From Herbaspirillum sp. LeCh32-8 (GTDB lineage: Bacteria > Pseudomonadota > Gammaproteobacteria > Burkholderiales > Burkholderiaceae_D): 34,946 bases of DNA. Below the pieces are notes generated by a model. It searched no databases. It was not told the DNA's origin and saw only the letters and a list, made by a program, of their open reading frames with translations. Below are positions 1 to 10,414 of this stretch, one piece after another (positions within the stretch are counted from its first letter, which is position 1; every line of letters begins with the position of its first letter). The stretch is taken from assembly GCF_017814915.1 (NCBI RefSeq), contig NZ_JAGIPZ010000022.1, positions 1 through 34,946 of the forward strand, written 5' to 3'. A program made the position numbers and the translations under genes.

Positions 1-142
1 CTTGGCGGAGCAAGAAAAGTGAGCGGCTGCCGGGCCGCCCCCGGCGCTCCGCTCCGACCGGAGAGAGCAAGCATCAAGGCCAGAGCAAACGAAGGCTGCA
101 AGACCCAACTACCCAGCCCAAACAACAAGCACCGGTGAAGCG
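1..142. other. Left-edge non-coding stretch
   Basis: No gene with a recognisable product is visible. One forward frame reads only six codons and then TGA at 20-22, which could be the tail of a gene entering from the left, but six codons identify nothing. The sequence is GC-rich and leads directly into a REP-like palindrome at 143-183. Confidence 0.4.
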
Positions 143-183
143 CAACAAACGACGCTGGATCCCGGCCTTCGCCGGGATGACGG
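143..183 (+). repeat. REP-like palindromic repeat, copy A
   Basis: The element has the layout CAACAAACGACGCTGG followed by a hairpin. The stem is ATCCCGGC at 159-166 and GCCGGGAT at 171-178, closed by a four-base loop CTTC, and is followed by GACGG. The same layout occurs at about 25.07, 25.15, 34.65 and 34.84 kb, so this is a dispersed intergenic family and not a terminator: no T-run follows. It lies just downstream of the hpxZ-like gene, which reads leftward and ends at 238. Confidence 0.75.
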
Positions 184-237
184 AGGTATTGGCAAGCGCA
201 ACAGAAAACACAACTCCAACACCTGCCAAGCCACCAT

Positions 238-636
238 CTACACCCCCTCCATCCACGACACATGCGCCGCCACAATGCGCCACCCCTGCGGCAAGCGCAA
301 CCAGGTATGACTCTGGCGCCCGATGCGCGCCTCCCCTGCGCGCGTGAACTCGGTGTTGGCCACCGCGTAATCGCGTCCATAACTCGTGATGACCGTGCGG
401 CGCAGGCTGCGCATCAGGTTCTTCGGCGAACGCCCGATGCGAAACGCGCGGATCTCGTCGACCCCGACCAGGTTCTCGGTAGCGCCGTAACGCACCGTAT
501 GCGGGCCATCGAGAAACAGCTCGTCCAGCACATCGACCTGGTTAGTCGTCAGCGCTACTTCATAGCGACCGAAGGCGGCCTCGACCTCGGCCAGCACCTC
601 GGGGATGTTCACTTCAAACGGTGTGACCGGTTCCAA
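238..636 (-). CDS. hpxZ: HpxZ/AtzH-like protein (DUF3225, NTF2 fold)
   Basis: This 132-residue protein matches the HpxZ/AtzH family, recognised by the N-terminal pattern around NIPEVLAEVEAAFGRYE, a central ELFLDGPHTVRYGATENLVG segment and the C-terminal SHTWLRLPQGWRIVAAHVSW. HpxZ belongs to oxalurate/ureide loci, and AtzH is a decarboxylating amidohydrolase acting on a carboxylated urea in cyanuric acid breakdown. The chosen start is TTG at 636, because AGGAG lies six bases upstream. A GTG at codon 9 is the alternative and would fit the usual family N-terminus. It is the last gene of the leftward transporter operon, 25 bp after the LivMGF fusion. A role in clearing a carboxylated amide product of the locus is inferred. 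The family call is strong; the exact substrate is not known. Confidence 0.8.
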   Translation of the reverse strand: MEPVTPFEVNIPEVLAEVEAAFGRYEVALTTNQVDVLDELFLDGPHTVRYGATENLVGVDEIRAFRIGRSPKNLMRSLRRTVITSYGRDYAVANTEFTRAGEARIGRQSHTWLRLPQGWRIVAAHVSWMEGV

Positions 637-661
637 TGCAAGCTCCTGGGGTCAAGTCGGT

Positions 662-3258
<2,597 letters not shown>

Positions 3259-3262
<4 letters not shown>

Positions 3263-4137
3263 ACCTTTTTCACCTGTGCGCGGCCGAACAGGCCATTGGG
3301 ACGAATTGCCAGCACCGCGATCACCAGCGCGAAGGTGATGATCTGCGTGTAGCCGGAGCCAAGCGTGGCAGTGATCAATGCTTCGGCGATGCCGAACAGC
3401 AGGCCTGCGATCATCACGCCCCAGGCGCTGGTGATGCCGCCCAGGATGGCCACGGCGAAAGCCTTCAGGCCAAACAGTGTGCCCATGTCGGCATTGACGT
3501 TGAACAGTGGCGCGATCAGCACGCCTGCCACGCCGGCCAGCAGGGTGGAAAGCGCAAAGGCGGCGGCGATGGCGCGGGTGATGGGGATGCCCATCAGGCG
3601 CGCGGCGTCGCGGTTCTGCACCACCGCCAGCAAGGCGGTGCCCCAGCGCGTGCGACGCGAAACGGTATGCAGCAGCGCCGCCAGCGCCAGGCCGATGGCC
3701 GGGATCAGCAGGTGCAGCGGATACACTCCCAGGCCGACGCCGCCCACCTCGATGGACGACAGCGCCAACGGCGACGGCAGGCTGCGCGGCTCCTTGCCGA
3801 AGGTGTGCATGACCAGGTTATCGAGCACGATGCCCAGCGCCACGGTGGACATCAGCCAGGCGTTGGAACCCTGGCGTGCAAACGGGCGCACCGCCAGCAC
3901 TTCGACCAGCATGCCGTAGAGCGCGCACAAGGCCAGCGCCAGGACGACGGCCAGCCACATCGGCCAGCCCAGCGTCTGCGCGAAGGTGAAGCACAGCACG
4001 GCGCCCAGCATCATCGAGCTGCCCTGTGCGAAATTGACGGTGCCCGAAACGGCATACGTCATGTAGAAACCGAGCGCCATCAGACCGTACATGCTGCCCA
4101 GTCCGAATCCGCTGATGAGTGCCGACAACAGCAGCAT
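3259..4137 (-). CDS. livH: LivH-type branched-chain amino-acid/amide ABC permease
   Basis: The 292-residue hydrophobic protein is a LivH/UrtB-family inner-membrane permease. It begins with the family pattern [32 protein letters not shown] and keeps the loop [11 protein letters not shown] and the C-terminal RPNGLFG motif next to the last helix. It should pair with the LivM part of the downstream fusion to form the translocation pore. The start at 4137 is preceded by GGGAGAA with good spacing. It is the second gene of the leftward operon, separated from the binding-protein gene by 112 bp that carry a strong hairpin. Family assignment is secure. The substrate is not evident from the permease itself. 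Confidence 0.93.
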
Positions 4138-4210
4138 CTTGTTCTCCCTGCCCCGCTGCCTTTGTCGGCGCGGGTCTGTCCATTGGTGTTGCGTGATCGT
4201 GGTGTGTGCG

Positions 4211-4236
4211 CGGCGGACCGGCTGCCCGGCCCGCCG
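4211..4236 (-). other. Intercistronic hairpin between binding-protein gene and livH
   Basis: Arms at 4211-4221 and 4226-4236 form an 11-bp stem with a four-base loop. On the transcribed strand the only mismatch becomes a G-U pair. No T-run follows, so it does not look like a terminator. Hairpins placed right after the binding-protein cistron of ABC operons are known, as between malE and malF, to protect the upstream mRNA and raise binding-protein yield. That role is inferred here. Confidence 0.5.
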
Positions 4237-4249
4237 TACTGCATTGGCC

Positions 4250-5434
4250 TTACTGGCTCAGGCCCACCGGCAGGATGCGGTTGTCGATGAACTGCGCCCA
4301 GACATAGTCGTCGGCCTGCAGCGCGTCGTGCACGGTCGGGCTGAACGGCTTGACGTAGGTCTTGATCAGGCCTTCGTAGCGGTCGATCTTGTAAAAGCCT
4401 TCGCGGATCGCGTCGCCGTTGGTGGAACCGGCCTTGGCGATCGCCAGCGCGGCCAGCTGCACGCCGTCATAGGCGTTGGCCACGCCCACCGCCGGGGTGA
4501 TGTCGTCCGGGCCCTTGATCGAGGGATACTTGGCCTTCAGCTCGGCCACCACCTTCTCGCCCACCGGCGAGAGCTTGCCGAAGAAGCTGAAGGTCTGGAC
4601 AAAGTGCACGTTCTTCGCGTTCGGTCCGGCCAGCTCGGTGAAGCGGCCGCCGGCCGGGCCCCAGTGCGACACCACCGGCACCTTCCAGCCCATGCGGTCG
4701 AGCGACTTGACCACCTGCGCCGAAGGGCCGACGTTGCCGACCAGGTAGAGCGTGTCGGCGCCGGCAGCCTTCAGGCGGGACAGCTGCGGCACCACGTCGA
4801 CGTCGCTGGCTTCAAACTTCTCGACGCCGGCCGGCTTCAGGCCCTTCTCGGCCAGCGCGGCGACGATGCCCTTTTCATTGGATTCGCCCCACGGGTTGTT
4901 GACCAGGATCAGGCCGGCCTTGGCGCTCTTGAAGGTCTTCTGGGCGTAGGTCAGCATCGCCTTGTCGACCAGCTCATCCACCGCCGACACGCGGAATGCG
5001 TAGTTGGGATTGGCGCCGTTCTTGGTCACGCCGGTGCCGGCCGCCCACGGTCCCACGAAGGGCACCTTCTCCTGGTTGGCGATGGGCACGATGGCCATCG
5101 ACACCGGGGTATCCAGACCGCCGAACAGCACCGCCACCTTTTCCTTGAAGATCAGTTCGCGCGCGGCCACCACGCCCTTGGCCGGATTGGCCTCGTCGTC
5201 ACGGCGCACCAGCTCCAGCTTGCGGCCGCCCAGGAGGCCGCCCTTGGCGTTGATCTCGTCGATGGCGATGGTCATGCCGCGGGTCAGCGCCTCGCCGGCT
5301 TGCGCGGACTGGCCCGACAGCGCGGTGACCAGGCCGATCTTGATGGTGTCGGCGGCCAGCGCCAGCGGCGATAGTGCGGCGGCGACGGTGGCCGCTGCGG
5401 CGGCGATCAGGGTACGGCGGGTGAAACGGTTCAT
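4250..5434 (-). CDS. ABC transporter periplasmic binding protein (HAAT/Liv type)
   Basis: The mature part begins ADTIKIGLVTALSGQSAQAGEAL, typical of the Leu/Ile/Val- and amide/urea-binding (Peripla_BP_6) family. Later blocks such as LGGRKLELVRRDDEANPAKGV, VAVLFGGLDTPVSMA and NPNYAFRVSAVDELVDKA also fit. The start at 5434 is preferred over an upstream in-frame ATG at 5536, because GGAGGGA lies just before it and the product then begins with a signal peptide (MNRFTRR, an Ala-rich core, cleavage after LALA). The product has 394 residues. It is the first gene of the leftward operon that also encodes LivH, the LivMGF fusion and the HpxZ-like protein. The ligand is probably a small amide, ureide or amino acid. 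This is inferred from the neighbouring hydrolases. Confidence 0.92.
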   Translation of the reverse strand: MNRFTRRTLIAAAAATVAAALSPLALAADTIKIGLVTALSGQSAQAGEALTRGMTIAIDEINAKGGLLGGRKLELVRRDDEANPAKGVVAARELIFKEKVAVLFGGLDTPVSMAIVPIANQEKVPFVGPWAAGTGVTKNGANPNYAFRVSAVDELVDKAMLTYAQKTFKSAKAGLILVNNPWGESNEKGIVAALAEKGLKPAGVEKFEASDVDVVPQLSRLKAAGADTLYLVGNVGPSAQVVKSLDRMGWKVPVVSHWGPAGGRFTELAGPNAKNVHFVQTFSFFGKLSPVGEKVVAELKAKYPSIKGPDDITPAVGVANAYDGVQLAALAIAKAGSTNGDAIREGFYKIDRYEGLIKTYVKPFSPTVHDALQADDYVWAQFIDNRILPVGLSQ

Positions 5435-5641
5435 TTGACTTCCCTCCAGGTTGGCAATTGTGAGTTCGGGGTTCCCGGCATGACTTATGCAAGGGCTATG
5501 CCAAGCGCCGCAGCTGAAGGTAATTTTTGCCGACAATATTACTTATATATACGAAGCAAATATCTTCATTTATTGCCGCTGATAAATCACAAACATTGCA
5601 GCCAATAACGCACACATCTTGTGCAAGACATGGAGAAAATG
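5435..5641. promoter_or_regulatory. Divergent promoter region of the catabolic locus
   Basis: This 207-bp gap separates the leftward transporter operon from the rightward hydrolase operon and should hold both promoters. It is clearly more AT-rich than the flanks, with a run at about 5530-5580 containing ATTACTTATATATACG. A short inverted repeat, TCTTG-TG-CAAGA (5617-5628), lies just before the start of the rightward operon. It has the TTG/CAA ends of a possible operator for the GntR/FCD regulator encoded downstream. The operator idea is a guess from position and symmetry. Confidence 0.4.
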
Positions 5642-6085
5642 ATGCACGCCGCACCATCATCAAACACGACGCAGGGCGCCGCCCTGCCCTACGATCCCGC
5701 TGCGCTGGTCGACGAATACCTGCGCGTACTGATGATTCCCGATCCGGCGGCGGCGCGCCGCTTCGTCTCGCCGGAGCTGAAGATCCGCTTCACCGGCGGG
5801 CGCGAGATGATCGACCCGGCGCAATGCGCGGCCTTCAACGCAACGCGCTACGGCTGGGTCAAGAAGCGCTTTGAAGGCACCGAGGTGATGGCCGGCGCCA
5901 GCGTGGAAGAGGCGGTGGTCTACAACCGCGGAACGCTGTACGGCGTGTGGCCGGACGGCGAGGCTTTCGAGGGCAACCGTTACGTCGACCGCTACGTGAT
6001 CCGCCACGGCCTGATCGTGCAGATGGATGTCTGGAACGACAGCGCCGAGCGCCTGCTGGCGCGCGCCGGCCTGGCCGAGCTGTGA
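5642..6085 (+). CDS. NTF2-like (SnoaL-type) protein of unknown role
   Basis: The product has 147 residues. The pattern ALVDEYLRVLMIPDPAAARRFVSPELKIRFTGGREM, followed by a C-terminal GNRYVDRYVIRHGLIVQMDVWNDSAERLL, is that of the nuclear-transport-factor-2/SnoaL fold, a cone-shaped domain used both by small hydrolases or isomerases and as non-catalytic binding modules. The start at 5642 is chosen because GGAGA lies six bases upstream. In-frame GTG 5621 and ATG 5630 are less well placed. It is the first gene of the rightward operon, and its stop overlaps the next start (TGATG). A second NTF2-fold protein, the HpxZ-like one, sits at the other end of the locus. The catalytic role is unknown. Confidence 0.8.
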   Translation: MHAAPSSNTTQGAALPYDPAALVDEYLRVLMIPDPAAARRFVSPELKIRFTGGREMIDPAQCAAFNATRYGWVKKRFEGTEVMAGASVEEAVVYNRGTLYGVWPDGEAFEGNRYVDRYVIRHGLIVQMDVWNDSAERLLARAGLAEL

Positions 6086-7074
6086 TGGGGGACGCGATGC
6101 AAGCCACCATCCTGCCGCCCGGCGCCGGGGACGCGCTGGGCCGCGATATCGACAATGTCGCGCCGCCAGCCTATGGCGCGCTGCGCAGCCACGGCCGCTT
6201 CGGCTACTCGGCCATCCACCGGCGACCGCAGTACCGCTGGCCCAACGGCGCGCGGCTGGCGGTCTACCTCGGCTTCAACATCGAGCACTTCGCCTTCGGC
6301 GAAGGCCTGGGCGCCAAGCTGGGGCCGGTCTGCCCGGAGCCGGACGTGCTCAACTACGCCTGGCGCGAATACGGCAACCGCGTCGGCGCCTGGCGTTGCC
6401 TCGATCTGTTCGACCAGCTGGCGCTGCCGGCCGGGGTGCTGATCAATACCGCGCTGTACGACCATTGCCCCGAGCTGGTGGCCGCCTTCGCCGCGCGCGG
6501 CGACGAGATCATCGGCCACGGCCACACCAACGCGCAGCAGCAGGGCACACTGCCCGAAGCCGAGGAGCTGGCGCTGCTGCGCCACTGCCGCGAGCGCATC
6601 GCCGCCGAAAGCGGCACCGCGCCCACCGGCTGGCTCTCGCCATGGATCTCGGAAAGCCTGTGCACGCCCGACCTGCTGCAGCAATCCGGTTATCGCTACA
6701 ACCTGAACTGGGCGCACGACGACCAGCCGGTGCGCATGCGCACGCGCGACGGCGGCAGCCTGTGGTCGATTCCCTACCCGCAGGAGCTGAACGACATCCC
6801 GATGATCGTGGCGCGCCAGATGGACGGCCGCGACTTCGCCCGCATGATCGTCGACAACTTCGACGAGATGCTGGCCCAGTCGGCGCAGCAGCCGCTGGTG
6901 ATGGGCATCGCCCTGCATCCCTACCTGGTGGGCCAGCCCTATCGCCTGCGCCACCTGCGCACGGCGCTGGAACACCTGGCGGCCGCGCGTGACCGCGGCG
7001 AGATCTGGTTCACCACGCCGGGCGCGATCTGCGACCACGTGGACGCGCTGGAAGAACTGCGCCTGCCCTTCTGA
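6085..7074 (+). CDS. Polysaccharide-deacetylase-family hydrolase, PuuE-like
   Basis: The 329-residue protein has the NodB/polysaccharide-deacetylase barrel in the variant seen in PuuE-type allantoinases and related cyclic-amide hydrolases. Supporting segments are RWPNGARLAVYLGFNIEHF, a middle DEIIGHGHTNAQQQG (the metal-site HxxxH region), TGWLSPWISES and a late ALHPYLVGQPYRL. The classic TFDDG motif of sugar deacetylases is absent; GFNIEHF stands in its place. That argues for a cyclic amide or ureide rather than chitin or peptidoglycan. The start at 6085 overlaps the upstream stop by one base. Opening of a cyclic amide that the following amidase then hydrolyses is inferred. The family call is secure, the substrate is not. 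Confidence 0.85.
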   Translation: MGDAMQATILPPGAGDALGRDIDNVAPPAYGALRSHGRFGYSAIHRRPQYRWPNGARLAVYLGFNIEHFAFGEGLGAKLGPVCPEPDVLNYAWREYGNRVGAWRCLDLFDQLALPAGVLINTALYDHCPELVAAFAARGDEIIGHGHTNAQQQGTLPEAEELALLRHCRERIAAESGTAPTGWLSPWISESLCTPDLLQQSGYRYNLNWAHDDQPVRMRTRDGGSLWSIPYPQELNDIPMIVARQMDGRDFARMIVDNFDEMLAQSAQQPLVMGIALHPYLVGQPYRLRHLRTALEHLAAARDRGEIWFTTPGAICDHVDALEELRLPF

Positions 7075-7103
7075 GCGCGCCAACAACAACGATGGAGAAA
7101 CAA

Positions 7104-8330
7104 GTGAATCAAGCAGCAAGCCCCCTGAACTTCGGCCCGTTCGACCGCGCCGATGAGATCGGCGCCTTCGTCCCGCACGGCCGCTACCGCCTGGACGGCG
7201 CGCCGCACGGCCCGCTCTCGGGCCTGAGCTTCGGCGTCAAGGACCTGTTCGACATCGCCGGCCAGCCCACCGGTGCCGGCAACCCCGACTGGCTGCGCAC
7301 GCACGCCGTGCCCACCCGCACCAACGCAGTGGTGCAGACGCTGCTGGATGCCGGCGCCGACATGGTCGGCAAGACCCTGACCGACGAGATCGCCTACAGC
7401 ATCCACGGCGACAACCACCACTACGGCACGCCGGACAACGTCGCCGCCCCCGGCCGCGTGCCGGGCGGATCCTCCAGCGGCTCGGCGGCGGCGGTGGCGG
7501 CGCGCCTGTGCGACTTCGCGCTGGGCACCGACACCGGCGGCTCGACCCGGGTGCCGGCCAGCTACTGCGGCGTCTGGGGCCTGCGCACCAGCTTCGGCCT
7601 GCTGTCGGCCGCTGCGATGGCGCCGCTGTCGCCGAGCTTCGACACCGTCACCTGGCTGGCGTCGGACGCCGCCGTCTTCGAACGGGTCGGGCAGGCGCTA
7701 CTGCCGCAGACCGGCGAGGTCGCCCTCAGGCGCGCCCTGTTGCCCTTCGATGTACTGGAGCAAGCCGACGCGGTATTCCACCCGGCGGTGCTGCGTGTCT
7801 ATGAAGCGCTGCAGGCGCGCCTGCACGGCGAGCACGCGCGCCTGACCACCGGCGAAGATGAACTGGAACACTGGCGTCGCGCCTACATCAGTGCCTCGGC
7901 CTACGAGGCATGGCAGACCCACAAGAAATGGATCACCGAGCATGCGCCCACGTTCGGCCCGGCGGTGCAGGGGCGCTGGAACATGGCGCGCGACACCGGC
8001 GCGGAAACCGCACAGGCCGCGCGCGAAAAGCAGCTGCTGGTGCGCCACCAGGTGCGCTCCTTCCTCGGCGCCGACGGCGTGGCGGTGATCCCTTCGGCAG
8101 CCAGCGTGGCGCCGCTGCGCGACGCGTCGCCGCAGCAGATCGACGACATTCGCGCGCGCTGCTTCCGCATCACCTGCATCGCCGGTTTGTCCGGACTGCC
8201 GCAGGTCAGCATCCCCTTCACCACGCCCGAAGGGTTGCCGATCGGCGTATCATTGCTGGGCCCGGCCGGCAGCGACCTGGCCCTGATCCGGCTGGCCACG
8301 ACCATCCGGCAGGCGCTGCAGGAAACCTGA
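7104..8330 (+). CDS. Amidase-signature family hydrolase
   Basis: The protein carries the Ser-cisSer-Lys triad of the amidase-signature family: Lys in FGVKDLFD (about residue 46), the cis-Ser in PGGSSSGSA (about 123) and the nucleophile Ser in GTDTGGSTRVPA (about 147). Overall length (408 residues) and the C-terminal GLSGLPQVSIPF...LPIGVSLLGP also match the family. GTG at 7104 is chosen because GGAGAA lies six bases before it; an in-frame ATG at 7092 lacks such a site. No signal peptide is seen, so it is cytoplasmic. It follows the PuuE-like hydrolase closely and probably hydrolyses the linear amide produced upstream or imported by the divergent transporter. Specificity within this broad family cannot be read from sequence. 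Confidence 0.9.
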   Translation: MNQAASPLNFGPFDRADEIGAFVPHGRYRLDGAPHGPLSGLSFGVKDLFDIAGQPTGAGNPDWLRTHAVPTRTNAVVQTLLDAGADMVGKTLTDEIAYSIHGDNHHYGTPDNVAAPGRVPGGSSSGSAAAVAARLCDFALGTDTGGSTRVPASYCGVWGLRTSFGLLSAAAMAPLSPSFDTVTWLASDAAVFERVGQALLPQTGEVALRRALLPFDVLEQADAVFHPAVLRVYEALQARLHGEHARLTTGEDELEHWRRAYISASAYEAWQTHKKWITEHAPTFGPAVQGRWNMARDTGAETAQAAREKQLLVRHQVRSFLGADGVAVIPSAASVAPLRDASPQQIDDIRARCFRITCIAGLSGLPQVSIPFTTPEGLPIGVSLLGPAGSDLALIRLATTIRQALQET

Positions 8331-8378
8331 CCGACCCACGCGCGGCCTGCGCCACAGGCCGCGCGCGATCCACCAACG

Positions 8379-9212
8379 ATGCACAAGACGATGAGCGACA
8401 CATCCCCCCGCAGCAGCAAACGCAGCGCCCGCCAGGCCGGCCATGCCGAAGCCGCGCCGGCACGCCAGTCCCGCGCCGGCCGCCCGCGCGTCCGGCACGA
8501 TGCGCTGGCCGAGGCGCCGGTGCTGCAGGCCGACAACGACGCCGGCGAAGACATCATCACCCGCATCTACAACACGGTCTTCGAGAGCGTCATGGACCAG
8601 CGCCTGACGCCGGGCACCAAGCTGCCCGAGGCGGCCTTGTGCGAGCTGTTCGGGGTCGGCCGCACCGTGGTGCAGAAGGCGCTGCAAAAGCTGGCGCACG
8701 AACACATCGTGGAGCTGCGCCCGAACCGCGGCGCGGTGGTGGCCATGCCCACGCCGGCCGAAACGCGCGAGATCTTCGAGGCGCGTCGTGCGCTGGAGGC
8801 GGCCATCATGCGCCTGGCGGTGCAGAACGCCACCCGCGCCGACCTGAGCAAGCTGCGCCGCCAGCTGAAAGAAGAACACGAGGTCATGCACAGCTACGCC
8901 CAGACCCGCTGGGCGCGGCTGGCGTCGTCCTTCCACATGCGGGTGGCCGAGCTCTCGCGCAACGCCACGCTGCAGCGTTACCTGGGCGAACTGGTATCGC
9001 GCTGCTCGCTGATCGTGGCGCTGCACGAGCCGGCCGGCTACGCCTCCTGCGAGCATGAGGAACATACCCACATCGTCGACCTGATCGAGCGCGGCGACGC
9101 CGAAGGCGCGGTGGCAGCGATGGAGTCGCACCTGCGCTCGCTGGAAGAGCACATCCACCTGGTCAGCGAGAAGAGCGGCAACAGCCTGGCGCGCATGCTG
9201 GGGATGGAATAG
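8379..9212 (+). CDS. GntR-family regulator with FCD domain
   Basis: The product has 277 residues, or 273 from ATG 8391. A disordered, basic, Ala-rich N-terminus of about 55 residues precedes a winged helix (IITRIYNTVFESVMDQRLTPGTKLPEAALCELFGVGRTVVQKALQKLAHEHIVEL). The FCD ligand-binding domain follows, with its conserved EARRALEAAIMRLA start and late His residues in ASSFHMRVAELS and EHEEHTHIVDLIERGD that usually bind a metal and a carboxylate effector. It ends the rightward operon, followed by a bidirectional terminator. It is the likely local regulator of both divergent operons, responding to the substrate or a product. That assignment rests on position. The long N-terminal extension is unusual for the family. 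Confidence 0.9.
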   Translation: MHKTMSDTSPRSSKRSARQAGHAEAAPARQSRAGRPRVRHDALAEAPVLQADNDAGEDIITRIYNTVFESVMDQRLTPGTKLPEAALCELFGVGRTVVQKALQKLAHEHIVELRPNRGAVVAMPTPAETREIFEARRALEAAIMRLAVQNATRADLSKLRRQLKEEHEVMHSYAQTRWARLASSFHMRVAELSRNATLQRYLGELVSRCSLIVALHEPAGYASCEHEEHTHIVDLIERGDAEGAVAAMESHLRSLEEHIHLVSEKSGNSLARMLGME

Positions 9213-9235
9213 GCGCGTTTGCTTTCGCCGATGAA

Positions 9236-9270
9236 AAAACGGCATTGCCTGTGATGGGCAATGCCGTTTT
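9236..9270. terminator. Bidirectional rho-independent terminator
   Basis: A perfect 14-bp stem has arms at 9236-9249 and 9257-9270 (AAAACGGCATTGCC and its complement) with a seven-base loop. T-rich sequence follows on both strands. It lies between the convergent GntR gene (ends 9212) and the luciferase-like oxidoreductase gene (ends 9324) and can serve both. Confidence 0.9.
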
Positions 9271-9323
9271 CTTTTGTTGCGAAGGAAAGGTATCGCCGCG
9301 GGACCCCGCGTCGCCAACTGCCG

Positions 9324-10334
9324 TTAAATCGCCACCCTGCTCTCCAGCTCCTCGCGCACCTCGGCCACGATGCCGAAGGAATGCAGGCGCGCGGCGTGAT
9401 CGTAGATCTGCGCAGTGATCATCAGCTCATCGGGGGCGGTGTCGTCGATGAAGTTCTGCAGACCTTCGCGCACGGTCTCGCGATCCCCCACCACGGCGCA
9501 GGCCAGCGAGCGTTCGACGTGGGCCTGCTCGCCCGGCTGCCAGTAGTCGCTGATATCGTCCACCGGCGGGTTGAGCTGGCCCGGGGTGCCGCGGATCAGG
9601 TTGATGAATTGCTGCTGCAGCGAGCTGAACAGGCGCTCGGCCTCGCGGTCGGTGTCGGCGGCGAACACGTTCAGGCCCAGCATCACATACGGCTTTTGCA
9701 GCGCGGCCGACGGCTTGAAGCGGGCGCGGTAGATCTCCACCGCCGACTTCATGAAGCCCGGCGCGAAGTGCGAGGCGAAGGCGAACGGCAGGCCCAGCTC
9801 GGCCGCCAGCTGCGCGCTGAACATGCTGGAACCCAACAGCCACAGCGGCACATGCAGGCCGGCGCCGGGCACGGCGCGCAGGCCCTGGTAGTCCGAGGGC
9901 TCGGCGAAGTAGTCCTGCAGCTCGACCACGTCCTGCGGGAAATTCTCGGCGGTGTCGCCGCCCATGTGGCGGCGCAGCGCGCGTGCGGTGCGCTGGTCGG
10001 AACCGGGCGCGCGGCCCAGGCCCAGGTCGATGCGCCCCGGGTAGAGCGACTCCAGCGTGCCGAACTGCTCGGCGATCACCAGCGGCGAATGGTTGGGCAG
10101 CATGATGCCGCCGGCACCCACGCGGATGCTCTTGGTATTGGCGGCCACGTGCGAGATCACCAGCGAGGTGGCGGCGCTGGCGATGCCGCTCATGTTGTGG
10201 TGCTCGGCCAGCCAGTAGCGCTTGTAGCCCAGCTTCTCGGCCAGCTGCGCCAGCTCCTTGGTGTTGTTGAACGCCTGTGCGGCGGTGCTGCCCTTGTTGA
10301 TGGGGGACAGGTCGAGTACGGAAAAGGGAATCAT
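9324..10334 (-). CDS. LLM-class flavin-dependent oxidoreductase (YhbW-type)
   Basis: The 336-residue protein is a single-component luciferase-like monooxygenase family member. Recognisable blocks are [14 protein letters not shown] at the N-terminus, [46 protein letters not shown] and the [14 protein letters not shown] loop that binds the FMN phosphate. It should be a cytoplasmic TIM-barrel enzyme using reduced FMN, but the substrate is unknown for most relatives. The gene ends beside the bidirectional terminator and lies 80 bp downstream of the CurA-type reductase gene on the same strand, so co-transcription is possible. Confidence 0.9.
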   Translation of the reverse strand: MIPFSVLDLSPINKGSTAAQAFNNTKELAQLAEKLGYKRYWLAEHHNMSGIASAATSLVISHVAANTKSIRVGAGGIMLPNHSPLVIAEQFGTLESLYPGRIDLGLGRAPGSDQRTARALRRHMGGDTAENFPQDVVELQDYFAEPSDYQGLRAVPGAGLHVPLWLLGSSMFSAQLAAELGLPFAFASHFAPGFMKSAVEIYRARFKPSAALQKPYVMLGLNVFAADTDREAERLFSSLQQQFINLIRGTPGQLNPPVDDISDYWQPGEQAHVERSLACAVVGDRETVREGLQNFIDDTAPDELMITAQIYDHAARLHSFGIVAEVREELESRVAI

Positions 10335-10414
10335 GAATGGAATCCTGATGGCGCAGCAGGATCACCGCCGCGCCGGGTTGCCGGGGTGCTTGCCCGGAAT
10401 ATGGTCCTGCCCGC

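Noticed and set aside
2..22. Possible C-terminal end of a gene entering from the left
   Set aside because: Only six codons and a stop are visible, too little to support a gene.
4211..4236. Terminator between the binding-protein gene and livH
   Set aside because: The stem is strong, but there is no T-run on the transcribed strand, so stabilisation of the mRNA is more likely than termination.
4250..5536. Longer binding-protein start at 5536
   Set aside because: It would place 34 unrelated residues before the signal peptide, and it lacks the good ribosome site found before 5434.
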